DNA from: Pithys albifrons albifrons
Taxonomy: Eukaryota > Chordata > Aves > Passeriformes > Thamnophilidae
DNA: 64,000 nt
Assembly: GCF_047495875.1 (NCBI RefSeq)
Contig: NC_092466.1
Coordinates: forward strand, 10,784,561 to 10,848,560
Reading direction: 5' to 3'
Shown here: one piece after another, positions 35,391 to 46,966 of the stretch
Position numbering within the stretch: the first letter of the stretch is position 1
How the letters are laid out: each line of letters opens with the position of its first letter
Made by a program: the position numbers and the translations under genes
Notes under the pieces: generated by a model
Databases searched by the model: none
What the model was told of the DNA's origin: nothing
Seen by the model: the letters and a program-made list of their open reading frames with translations, nothing else

Positions 35391-38300
35391 ACAGCAGGTT
35401 TACTGCAACAGCCCACTCTTTTCCTAGCACTGACAGACTGTCCCTGCCCTAAATACCATGGGAAGGATAACATCCTCGCGCTTTTACTTAGTTATTACAT
35501 TTTTAATTAGTTATTGCAGTACCATGGTAGATTATTGCGTTGTCTGTAATTTCATCCTCCCTATATTCCAGTTGTTACTCCACACAGATCTTACAGAAGT
35601 TATCAGATAATTCTCAGGTATTTTTGTTTTGTATGTCCCTTAAAAGTACTTGAAAAGAAAGCACTGATAACTGGTTTGGAAATAAAAATTGAAAGGAATC
35701 TAATACAAACTCTATTTTTTAAAAAAGCCAGCTAGTTTCAAACCTCCTAAACCCATCTCCCAATATGTGTGTGTGTTTAGACAAGGAATTCATGATGCAT
35801 GCGACAGCTCTGTATTTCCAATCCATTCTAACGCATATGGGTAACACTACGGAACTTTTGAGTGGCAAACACTTCCCTTGAAGCTAAAAGAACAAAAATG
35901 GCTTCATAAAAGCAAAGTACAGCTATACAATTGAAAGAAAACTAAACTCTTTTTGAGATATTTAAATACATACAAAGGAAAAGAAATTTATAACTTTTGC
36001 AATTTTAAAGTGCAACATTAAAAACACTGTAATAGTTAGACATAGTCATTAGTTGACATCTATTTTAATATGTGGACTAACGGTAATTAACAACTTCTAT
36101 GTAATGATCTTTTATATATATTCCCCCTCCCTCCATCCCCTCCTCCCCAAAAAATCTAATGCCAAACACATAGAAGAATTTTCTGATGTGAAAATCTTAA
36201 TGGCTAAACCTTTACATTATAGTGACATCTAATTATAACATCGAAATGCTTTTGGTTTTTTCCCCCGTATGCTCTGGACAGCACAGAACTTACTGAGCTC
36301 AGTGAGGATTTCAAGAAAATTTCTTCATTGCCAGTATTAATATGAATATATTAACTTCAAAGAAGCAGAAATTATGTAACATTTTAACTACTCACATATT
36401 GACGAAATGCCTCATTCAAGAGATTTTTTTTTCCTTACCACCATTCAATGGTCCTTCATCTTTGCTATAATTTGGTTATATTGTGCCTCTTCGAAATATA
36501 CAGAAATATACTTAGAAAACACCAAAGAAAAACCCCTTTGAAAATATTTGGTTGAAAAAGGATGATGTGAAAGCTAATTAATGCCAGGTGTTATTAGTTT
36601 CTAAAAACAAATTCCTAATATAAAAAAAATTTACTTTTAGAGTGTATTCACAAATAATGAGATTGCTTTAAATAAGGCATTCCTATTATAACAGCCAACA
36701 TCGAGGGAAATTGTAATTGTACTTTATTCCAGTAAGCAAACAGCACAGCAGGTACTAGCTGAATGTGCAACTCAAACCTCTTGGAACAGCAATACAGAAA
36801 TTCAAATTTCTTAACTGCTGAATAGATTGCCATCAGTACAGTAATGGAAAATTATTCTGAAAGTTATAGCAACTATGATACTTTCTCCCAAGTTATAGTG
36901 ATTAGAAAAACCTCTGTTATATATTTTGGCTTTTTGTTTATAACTGTTGCTCTTCTTTTTCCCTCAGGATGATATTTTATTTCACAAAAAAGCAGGGTAC
37001 AGTCACTTTTAGATTAGGGAGGATTACTCAGCATTACGACTGTCTAAAGAGAGTGAAGGCAAACTGTGAGCCAGATTAAAACAAATGCTGTCATCAGGAT
37101 TCTCCCTCCACCACCTAACTTTTTCCATTTAAAACACTGTTTTTTAAAGTTAAATCTAATCCTTCGAACAATCTTATAATTACCTTTATTTGAACTTAGG
37201 AAGTAGATATGTTCACTGCTTTAGTTTCAGCATTTCACAGACTTCCATGATGTATCCAACCCATCCGGGACAGTAAATGTTTTGTATTTTATGGCAATTG
37301 AAAGTTTTGGTTTTTTTTTAAGAAGACAAGCACACAAGAGATGAAAATGAACATTCATTCCTGGTAACTGAAGCTGACTTCCAAAACAATCAATTTTAAA
37401 AACTCTGAGCACATCACTCAGACTTGTACTCAAGAAAACCAGCAGAAACTCAGCTGACAGAAAAAGCCATGAGTGTCCTTAATTTGGGGGATTTATCATA
37501 AAAATGAAACAAGAAAAAAAAATACTCAGCTGCCCCTCAATAACTACTGCATAAGCTCTTTAATTGCAGGAGTTTTTCAATATTAAAAACTTCAAACACA
37601 AGTTGATGAACTTTTAATATTACGTGTTATCATAAATGATGAGTAGTGAATACAAAAAGTAGTGATTAACATACTTACCTACTAGTCTTAATAACACTTA
37701 ATTACAATTATGGCTGTAATTCCTTTGCTTTCAGAGCTTTCCTACAAACTTTAAAATGCCAGAGATAAAGATAACTAACCACATGGTTTTATTACTACTG
37801 CTTGGTAAAATTTATTGTAACATGTATTCTGAACCAGATTCTGTATTTTTAAATCAGGAAATTTTACACTAATATGCAGGCAATTAAGCCCCTGATTTAA
37901 AAAGACCCAATATTTAAAATAGAAAGCAGAGCTTTTATAAGTTTCCCAGACAAGTTTTGATATTGCTGTTCCTTAAATCTAGCAGTGTTAGAGCCAGGGC
38001 ATGGTAGCCCACTACTGTTTTCTCATTGCAAATTAAACAAACCAAATATTAGATACCAAACAAATCTTTTTGACACGACACACAAAAACCCAACCCAAAT
38101 TTAATCAAATTAAACAGGACTACTTATTCAAAATTGACAGAATTCACCAACAGCCTCTTTAGTTGAAAACAGTTGAAAAATTAATATGAAGAAGTCTAGA
38201 AACAATTTTTCCTCAACAAATTCTCTACCAAAATATTTTGTCTTCTTTTTATTAGCTAGCCAATTACTTAAGAAATTGTTGAAATCAATTCTGTGAAAGG

Positions 38301-39990
38301 CTGACTGATAATATGACGTACCTGGCCATTTTCGCTGCACAATGATCAGAAGAAACACCTTCATGCTCCACTAAAAAGGCACAGATATTTTTTAGCACTT
38401 TCAAGCATAGAAGGAACTTCCTTAAACAACATGGTTGTGTGCTTAATGTTCCCTGCATCACTGGACATTTACAAAAGTGGAATCAAGTAAAACAGAAAGC
38501 AATTATCAATAATAGTAGCATAAATCTGATGCATAAATTCTGAGGGGACAGAGAAAATGCACTAAAAATACTCAATTATTTTTTTGTTTGTTATTTTGTT
38601 TTTAAATAAAAGCTAGAAATGGGCTAAACAGTCTCCCAGAAGTTATTTGTTGAAATTATTTTAGTTTTCCAAGAGAGGGCTGGGTTCAGATCTTAGGGTC
38701 GAGATCCTCCAGTGAGAAATGTGCCTGAACACCAACACAGAAACTTGGCCCCCAAAGGCATTTGGTCTATCAGAAATCAGCTCCAGTGATAAGAATCAAA
38801 TGCTGGGTCTAGTAATTCCAGGTGTTCTCCAAGCTGTGTTAGCGTCACACATGGAGAGGATTTTTACCCTTCCCCACATCCTGTTTTAAAAAGCAGATGT
38901 GGGGGCTCCCGAGACCCTGACAGGCAACTCTTTGTTCCCAGTCGACTGGAGGTCATCCAAGCATTCTCACTAAAGAAAATGAGGTTCCTGTGTCCCAGTT
39001 GTGTTATGAAGGAAAAAAATCACTAATTGCATGGGCTCCTTAGGGAGCATGTTTAGATGAGACTGGGCAAAGTTACCAACATCTCCACAGGTTCAACAGT
39101 TGGTTTAATTTAAGGTAAATTTTGTTTTGTTTTTCTCTCAAGCCCAAAAATATAAGTGAACAAATTTCCATGGATAACAGCTCTAAAATTTAAGATTCAT
39201 TGATGAGAATTAATTGGGCCCGAGCTTCAAGTTGTCCGACGTCAGCTATTCATAAAGGAGTATTTGAAATCACTGACTGAACACAGTAAGATAATTTTCC
39301 TGCTCAGGAAAGAAAGGATTACCACTCTTTATTTAGTTTATTTTTATACAGCATTTTTTCACTCTGTGGGCTCTTTAACAAAGCTTAATATTGGACATTA
39401 ACATCTATTTTGCTTAGATACCAGAGAGCATATGGAGGATTCCCTGACAGGTTTCATCAAGCAAAGATTCAGAAAAAGAACAGCTAATTCTAAGAAAGAA
39501 ATTTTCAGGTTCCAGGAGGATTAATGAATAACATTTAGAAAACCGCAAACCAACTGCTTTTGGCACCTTTGCATGCAAGTAAAATTCTGAGAGAGTTGAA
39601 CAGGAGTCTCTAAAATACTAATTTTTGGTACAAACTCACTGATATGAAGAAACAGAAAGGAATATAAAATGTATTCAACACTTTCTTGGGACAGAGGAGT
39701 TCATGTTGCTTCTGCTGCTCTTTGGGGATAACAAGACAGGAATTATTTACTGGTATGATTTCTAAAATTGCATGATTTGCTTAGTTTTATGCCTATAGTG
39801 TATATGCACCGAGTAAAAAGGTGCATGTAAAGAACTAATTATTCCAAAGGAATATAATTCCATCCAGATTTTATTTAAGCGCACTTTAACAATGGCTTTG
39901 GAGTATTTGTAAAAGATAAATATATCTCTTAGGGAATCAATGTGATATTCGATATATTGTGCAAATTTGTAGCTTAAAGCCCTTCTTCAC
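35391..39990. other. very AT-rich non-coding stretch
   Basis: Stops are dense in all frames and no frame exceeds 80 codons. It contains a C-rich tract at 36123-36148, and an ordinary-looking block at 38630-39080 of higher complexity. A pocket at 39208-39260 holds GGGCCC and a CGACGTCA word resembling a cAMP-response element. No gene or named repeat was found. Confidence 0.65.
36123..36148 (-). other. G-quadruplex motif (minus strand)
   Basis: The plus strand has C runs of 5, 3, 4 and 4 bases (36123-36127, 36129-36131, 36137-36140, 36145-36148). Read on the minus strand these are four G runs with loops of 4, 5 and 1 bases, satisfying G3+N1-7. The tract sits directly after a TATATATA word in otherwise very AT-rich DNA. 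Confidence 0.75.
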
Positions 39991-39992
39991 AG

Positions 39993-40131
39993 GTTTGCTG
40001 ACAGAGCTGAATGCAGCAGGTCACTGCCGGCACCGAAAAGTTTAGCAACCTCAGTTTTCAGACACGCAACGTTTTCTTTGCCACTCCGTTTAACAGGAAA
40101 TATTTTGCTCAAACCATGTTGAAGATCAGCG
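39993..40131 (+). other. candidate 139-bp exon
   Basis: This is a complete internal-exon signature. A pyrimidine-rich CCCTTCTTCACAG acceptor ends at 39992, and a CG|GTAAGATC donor follows at 40131/40132. The body is CpG-bearing (GCCGGCACCG, ACACGCAACG) unlike its AT-rich neighbours. One frame stays open for 42 codons before a TGA shortly before the donor. An ATG at 40116 (ACCATGT) starts five codons, MLKIS, running into the donor. It could therefore be a 5' exon with the start codon, an exon of a non-coding RNA, or chance. No protein family is recognised. Confidence 0.25.
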
Positions 40132-43100
40132 GTAAGATCTGATAGAAAGTAACTTTTCTATATTTTGCTCCAGCAAAAATTTAAAAAATTCCACATACTA
40201 TTGCTTTAGAAAACAAACTCCAAGTGAAGGACAGGGAAATACCACTGTTATGTTCAACACAGTTCTAATACCCTGCTGACTTGTATTACCTGTTTGATAC
40301 ATGAAGAGCCTGAAAGCTGAGTTTTGGGAAATTTAAAAAGTCACCATGACAAATTTTAACATAGAGAATATCAGTGTTTTGCAGATGTTAAGCCATTTCT
40401 ACTCAAAGAGAATGTTTTGGCTGTTTAAATCCTTGAAGAAAGGTGGCTTAAAGAAGAATCCCAACTCTCTTAACTGGAGAGATAGAGAGGATCTGGCTGG
40501 GACCAAAGCGGCTCATTCTTTACCATAGTCCTTTTTTAGTTCCTTTATTTTTTTTTCTTATAAACTTTTTCCCCCTTTTTTGACAATTTCAAAACAGGTG
40601 AGTGACACTAAAAACATAAACACTTTCATTCAACAACTCCACAGATCTCTAATCAGAAACCACATACAATCCACTGAAAAACAGACAGTACACTTTATAA
40701 CAGGTAAACATTTTTGTGTCCACTCATCTAGTCCTAGGAGTCACTGGAGATTAATCTACATTTACAGCCCATAGGATTAGAGTGTGCTTCAGAGCAGCCT
40801 ATGCTGCTAAATTTATAATTTTAAGAAGACCATTTAACAAATCTATGTAGCCAAAATTACAAATTTGCAGGACAAGGAGTGATCAAATTGTCTGATTCAG
40901 ATTTTTTAGTTAATAACTAGGACTGTAGTTAATATAGGACCTTCACTCATGAGGATGACTACAGTAGAAACCATTTATTGTAACAGTAATTAATAAAATA
41001 CACTGTCAAATTTTTAGTATAGGATATGAAGATCTTTGTTGCTTCAGGATAAAAAAGAGGCATAATTAGGCTATGATTTACTCTGTGGTTTTAATTCCTG
41101 GTTTTCACCTGACACTGTAATGGAGAAACTATCTATAGTGATGTAGATAGGAAGTATGATATCAAGGAATATCTGCTCTTAGCAATGAATATCTCTTCTA
41201 AGCTCTTCAATATTTTTTAACCCTACTCAAAACCAACTTGTAGCACCTTTTTGCATTTGGTACAGAAATACTGAGTTATATTTCATAAAACTCTTTCCAA
41301 ACATGTCAATAACCCCACAAAATTAATATTACAGATAACAAAATATTTTTATATATAGCAGTTAACACATTGAAGATGTTCAGGGAGACTTATAAATGAG
41401 CTACTGGACATGTAAACTGCCTCGATCATGACTATGTCTTCTCTGATTAAGAATTGATTTTGAGAGAATTTCAGTTTTCCTTCATTCGCAGTGGTATTTT
41501 CTCCTCATACAGTGACCTACATCCATTGCTTAATAAAATTATACAGATGCAGGCACTAAATGTGGCTTCTGCCAGGCTTCACTAACACAGGTTCAAATAC
41601 ATATTATTTATCAACTTATAATTCACCACTGTTGCCAATTACACAAGGATTGCTCATGTCAGTAGAGCAATCAAATTGCATAAAAAACCCTCAGTAACCA
41701 CTGAAAAGAGTATTCCATATTTTCCATGAGGAAAATATTCCTGTAATATATTTTCCATGGATGATTAAGGTGAAGAGACAGAGGTAATTTAATGATTATT
41801 AATAATTACATTTTTGTACAGTCTGAAAACACTAAAGAGCATTTCATTTTTCTGTTAGCACAGAATTTTGTGCATTTTCACTTCCTCCTTCAAAGTCCTG
41901 CTTAAAGTCTGCAAACGTGTCTTTAAACAGGGAACCATTTACCAGTTAAATGCCTATATTGAATCAATTGTTCCTTCTCTTTCCCTTCGCCCCCTTCCTT
42001 CCAGCAAAAGAAGTTGTCTTGACATAAGAGAGACTGAAAACAGGAAAAACTACCATGTTGCCAAACCCACCAATATTTATCCGTAGTGATACCACAACAA
42101 TGAGAAGCCGCACACAACCTCTGATGAGATTTTCTTCTTTTGAGTCAATACTCATAATTTCCTCTGAAAAGCTGTGCATTATTTATAGCTGCTGATTTAA
42201 TAAACTTTCAGTTACAAATTGTTTAAATTTTGTTCTGGTTTTAAATCACAACATAAATAAAGCCAATTAAAACATACAGTTTCTTAGCTATGTAATTCTT
42301 TATTATTAACCCACAGAGTAGTAACTTTGCAGTTAAACTGCTTTGCTCTTTCAACACTGCAGGGGTCCAAGAATTTGGGGCAGGGGAGCAGTGTCAGTCC
42401 AAGACATTAAATGGTTAAAAACAGGCAATTAACATAACGTGAGTGAATCTGCCCACCACCATACTCCAGCACAGACCAGGCCCTTCATTAAGTATTCTAA
42501 TTGCATATAATTTGATGTGCTTATTCTATTTGTTTTTTAAAGCTTCCTTCAATGCCTTAACTTAATGAAAGCATAGAATTTTCATTGCTTATCTAACAAT
42601 AGATCTTAAAAAACAATGCACATATAAATTACTTCACCTTAAATAAACCAATATGCAATTGCAGTGCTCCTTCTTAAAAACAAACAGAAGAATTAACTGG
42701 TTAATTTTTAAAACCCCAAATACATTCGAAAAACACACTTTTTCTGAAAGCAGAAAAGTAGAACTATTAAATAAAAACAATAAATAAATTAATTAAGAAG
42801 TTTATAAAATATTTTACACTTCCAAATTGTTAAGGCTTATTTAACACTAATTTATGCTTTTGATACATCTCTATTTAACAAAGGACAGCTGAAGGCAGCA
42901 TAGTTTTCTATGGCTCCCTGATATCACTAGCAGTGTACTCAGTCTCATCCCATGGCTCTGTGGCTCACTGAGTCTTGGTAGCCACTTCAAAAAGTGCATT
43001 CTTAAAAATAGAAAAAGCTTTGTGACTTCTCCTATCTAGGTGTTTTAAATACCAGCACTATCAAGCAGTCACACCAGGACCCAGGAAGGATAAGGATATG

Positions 43101-43800
43101 TTGTCAACAAAGAAAAAAGATGATAAGGTCTTTGGTGCCCATCCCCTCGCCCTGGCAAAACCCAGGGCTTGATACTGGTCTCCAGGTCAAAAATAGACTG
43201 TCTGCATCCAAAAGCAGCAGAGAACATTTCCACAGTTATCTCATTTTTAGTTGTTTTGCAAACCACATTAACCACTTCATGGAATAACATCCAGATCTTC
43301 TGTGGAATCATTTCGGAACAACTCTGAATGATGTTTGAGAAAAACATGTTTTTCGAGATCAATAGGAATATTTAAGAAAAATAAATCCTACCCTGAAGTC
43401 GTTTCTCATGTGTCTGTGCATCATGCTTTTAACAGAAGTAGGTGTGTCTCCTTCACAAAAGGAACACCATCCCATCCATGCTAAAAATTAAAACCAAAAT
43501 ATACGGACCTTCCTCTGCCTTTGTTACTCACCACAATAATATAACACATTGGAGGCACAAATACATATAACAAAAGATTGGATAGACCCACACAGCAGTG
43601 TTCTCCTCCTTTTTATGTACCAAGGAAAGAAATAGCATTAACGACTACGTTACTCTAAGCAATTATAACAAACCAGCATCATCAAGTAAACAAATACGCT
43701 ACCTTTTCTGATTCATTATCTTTGTTTTTGAGTTTTTCCTCTTACAAAATGTTGTCTGTTTTCCTCTGATAAAAATTCAGTAATTCCCCATGTTCTTGCT
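40132..43800. other. very AT-rich non-coding stretch
   Basis: No frame exceeds 100 codons and no repeat family was recognised. Contains the paired hairpin element at 41717-41759, a C-run tract at 43138-43163 that falls just short of a strict G-quadruplex motif (one loop of 8), and AT-only words such as those near 42770-42800. Confidence 0.65.
41717..41759. repeat. direct repeat with central complement (two alternative hairpins)
   Basis: ATATTTTCCATG occurs at 41717-41728 and again at 41748-41759. Between them GGAAAATAT (41730-41738) is the exact complement of the first nine bases of both copies. The centre can pair with the left copy (4-base loop) or the right copy (9-base loop), not both. 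No gene context gives this a role. Confidence 0.6.
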
Positions 43801-44060
43801 GAGCACTCACGTAAGTTTGCACAGTTCGACTGCATGCGCTGACCGAGCCACTATAGCTTAAATCTCAGCCAGCCAGGAAGCCAAGGCAGATAAGCACTGG
43901 CCTATGGCAAGTTTATCTTTTGAAAGGGAACAGGGAGCTTGAAACAGAACTTAAGGCCAGGCCAGTTTGTATGTTAATGTTGTTACTGTTTGTAGATTAA
44001 CGACCAAGTAAAAGCGTTGACAAGAAGACCATCTGCCAAGTTCCACCAGCAGTTACCAAT
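43801..44060. promoter_or_regulatory. candidate regulatory element with GATA motifs
   Basis: Within AT-rich DNA this pocket is of higher complexity, with four CpG in 43801-43860. It has AGATAAG at 43888-43894 and an inverted TTATCT at 43914-43919, both matching the WGATAR site of GATA factors. Short motifs alone are weak evidence, so this is a suggestion based on composition and motif pairing. Confidence 0.2.
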
Positions 44061-44759
44061 TACTGATCAATCCATTTCATCTGTTTCACACAGGCAGATT
44101 TTGAACCCACACCTTCTCCACAGAAACTTCAACAGAATTTTATCATTTCATAATAAAATTAAATAAACCACTTTCTGAGATTTACCATTTATTAATATAA
44201 AGGCGGTGAGGCTGCTTTTTAGCCGAGACATGCAGATTTCTTTGCAAACCAACAGAACAAAGCTTTTTCCAGTGAAAGACTCATGTGTAAGAAACTTTAC
44301 TCCTTTTCTAGGAAATGTTAAATTTTAAAATCATATATTCTAAAGGCTATAAACTCAGCGCTGATGGATTTTTTCCCAAGACTACACAGTAAAATCAATT
44401 TCATAATATGTTTTAAATTCAAGATCAGAAAGTTTGCAAAAACATTTAATATTTGCCTTTCAAAACCTTCTAAGTTTAATGGAATTCTAAGGCATTGAAC
44501 AGTTGCAGAGAGAACAAAAATTTCATGAAATCAACGGGGGAAATTATGTGTAAATAGTATCTGAAAGAATGGGTATTATTTGGTAGCACTTAACTAGTCA
44601 CATTTGACTATCAGCATATAGAGCAGGATAAAAACCCCTACTAAACCAAATGAAACAAGCATTATTCCACTAAATTTGTTCCTCAATGTGTACTCCCTCT
44701 CATTTAAAATATCTGTATTCTCAAATTTAACTTAATGAGTTAGTTCCAAGCCTGATCTG

Positions 44760-44798
44760 AAAAACAAAAACAAATCAAAACAAAAAAACCCCCAAAAC
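44760..44798. repeat. A-rich tract with C runs
   Basis: A runs separated by single C and ending in CCCCC; low-complexity sequence of a kind common in bird genomes. No element body adjoins it. Confidence 0.75.
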
Positions 44799-45971
44799 TA
44801 ACATAATTTAATGCAAAAAAGTTTCAAGGTTTTTCCTATACATGCTCTGAAAAATAACTCAAAATAGCACCAAAGAGATTCAGACATGCTTAAATAACTT
44901 TAATTATGTAAACGAAGCTAAATTCTAAACTAAATATTATATATGTTTAGTTAAGAAGCAATAAAGAATTTAACCTGTGCCTATCTCCAGTCTGGGATTC
45001 TAAATCCAGAGATTTCTTTTGCCAGCATAATTAACTCCTACTTTTGGGAGAGGGTTTTTTCAATGACACACAATCTTTTGTATGTAATACAAACCCAAAA
45101 TATGTATTTTCCTTCTGCGCTACATATACAAGCAAGCACGTTAAACAATTTTAAATACAGATAAACCAGTACCTCTCATAAAGTAACAGCTTCATGAACT
45201 AAAGATTTAAATTTCTGTGCTCAACATATCTACAGAACAAGCAAAAACATGGGACCTTTTCGCAGGTGCCTTGGAAAAAAGAAATACACTGATATAGTAT
45301 GCAAGAATGACCTATAATATGAACAAATGTAGGGACACTATTTTGTTTAATCTATCTAAATAGAAAATATTTAATTACAGTAAAATGGTCTGATGTACCA
45401 CAGTCTATTATTGTTGACTGATGGATAAACTTGAATGATTTTCCATTTTGCTGGTCCCACCCACACTGCAGTGCCCTGCTGCTCACCACTAACCCAACTC
45501 AAAAGAGTTTCTGCATAGGACAACACTTCTGGATGGCTATCAGTTTGATCTGATCTATTATCAATGGGGAAAAAATAAACAATACAGTTTGCTATCTTGT
45601 TCTATGATTTCTGCAAAAATTTTTATTTTCTGTAATAGAACGAAAGTCTGAACAGACCATGTCATGTGACTGCTTCATAAACCTCTCCACCTTTGAACAG
45701 AAAAGGGGCAAGGTTAATGTGAACAACCTGATGTTTAAAGACTAAAACAATTTATGCAGTAGAAGTGGTTTATGGTTTTCTCCATAGCTTTCCTATAAAA
45801 GTTACCACTTGACACAGCAGATTTAGACAAATACAGCTTCGAAGAAACAATGACAAAATAAGGTACCACACTACTGATTAACCAAAACTGCCTAATTGGG
45901 ATTGAGTAGCAATCCAGGGCTCAGGGGGGAAGAAAAATGTAATTAAGAATGTAAAAGAACATGTACATTGT

Positions 45972-46017
45972 AAAAAAAAAAAAATACAACCAACCAAAAA
46001 AAACCAACCCCAAAACT
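45972..46017. repeat. A13 run followed by AACC-type tract
   Basis: A 13-base A run at 45972-45984 leads into CAACCAACC units and further A and C runs. Low-complexity sequence. Confidence 0.8.
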
Positions 46018-46400
46018 TCCTTGTGTCTAAATAATTTTTTTACCTTATTTCTGCTCAAATAATCTTGTGCTACTACTCCTGTAACTAAATGGTTACATGA
46101 AAGTATTTTAACCATATTATGCCTACAAAATTTACTTCTAGACAGACAGGTTTAACAATTACAGATACCTTTTTTCTTTTAAAATTAGAAGATGACTGTA
46201 AATTCACAAAAAAGCGTACGAGGAGTAAAATCTTTTAAAAACCATTGTATTTTAATCAACTGACTTTCCTTCTGGCAGTACCACTTTAAACTGTGATGGA
46301 ATTTTAAAAGCTATCCCAAGATATCAAAACCAAACTCAGGGTTTCTTAACAAATTTCTCAAGTTTCTATGACTAACAGTGTATCACAGAGTTGATAGTTA

Positions 46401-46515
46401 TGGGCTAAATGCGATCCTGACCTTTTGCGCTCACGGCAACGAGACCTGCAGTCTGTGCGCTGAGCCAACACCAAGTCTATACTTACAGCACTGCCCTGCG
46501 CGCCAAAAATCCTCC
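46401..46515. promoter_or_regulatory. isolated CpG pocket
   Basis: About eight CpG lie between 46411 and 46503, including GCGCGCC, inside AT-rich DNA. On the minus strand a donor-like GTAAGTAT begins at 46486, though the exon-side bases (GCT) are not ideal. It may be a short regulatory element or a minus-strand first exon. No coding content is recognised. Confidence 0.25.
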
Positions 46516-46951
46516 CAGGCAGGATTTCAACTCATTTTATAGCCTCTTTAAAACACGGGAAAGGGTTCCCTACTCCTCCCCAGCAAAGTAATGTCTTTTA
46601 CAGTTGCTCCCTCCTTCATCAAAAAACTAAAATTTTTTTGAGACTCTATAGTGCCAGAAGGCTGTTGTTCATAGCGCATTTTCAGACTTCTGATAAATTT
46701 TACATTTCCAGAAAAAGTTTACTCTTTCTCTCAAGTCTGAAAATCTCTGGCTTCAGTCCACCAAATGCTGAAGTTCCATACCATCTCAAACTTAAGTCAG
46801 TGGGTTGGATTTCTGAGCAAAAACCCTTCCAGGTGTCAAATCTGCTGTGATTCTCTATGGAATTTCTTGCAAGCAGGAAGAAGAAATGGATATTTCTTCC
46901 TTGTGCTTTATACACAAGCTTCAGCTGTCGAGGAAGAAGTAGCCAATTATT

Positions 46952-46966
46952 ACACACACACACACA
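46952..46966. repeat. (AC)7 microsatellite
   Basis: About seven and a half exact AC units followed by A-rich sequence. Confidence 0.9.

Larger units (their letters stand above)
44061..46400. other. very AT-rich non-coding stretch with A/C tracts
   Basis: No gene visible. It carries two A-rich tracts broken by C runs (44760-44798 and 45972-46017). Open frames are under 65 codons. Confidence 0.65.

Noticed and set aside
36303..36330. GAGGATTTCAAGAAAATTTCTTCA resembles the CR1 block seen at 22460.
   Set aside because: Sequence downstream does not continue the CR1 order, so chance in AT-rich DNA is likely.
39059..39090. GAGACTGGGCAAAGTTACCAACATCT looks a little like the MIR/CORE-SINE core (GACCTTGGGCAAGTCACTTAACCTCT).
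   Set aside because: Only a loose match without the tRNA-like head or the tail, so not supportable.
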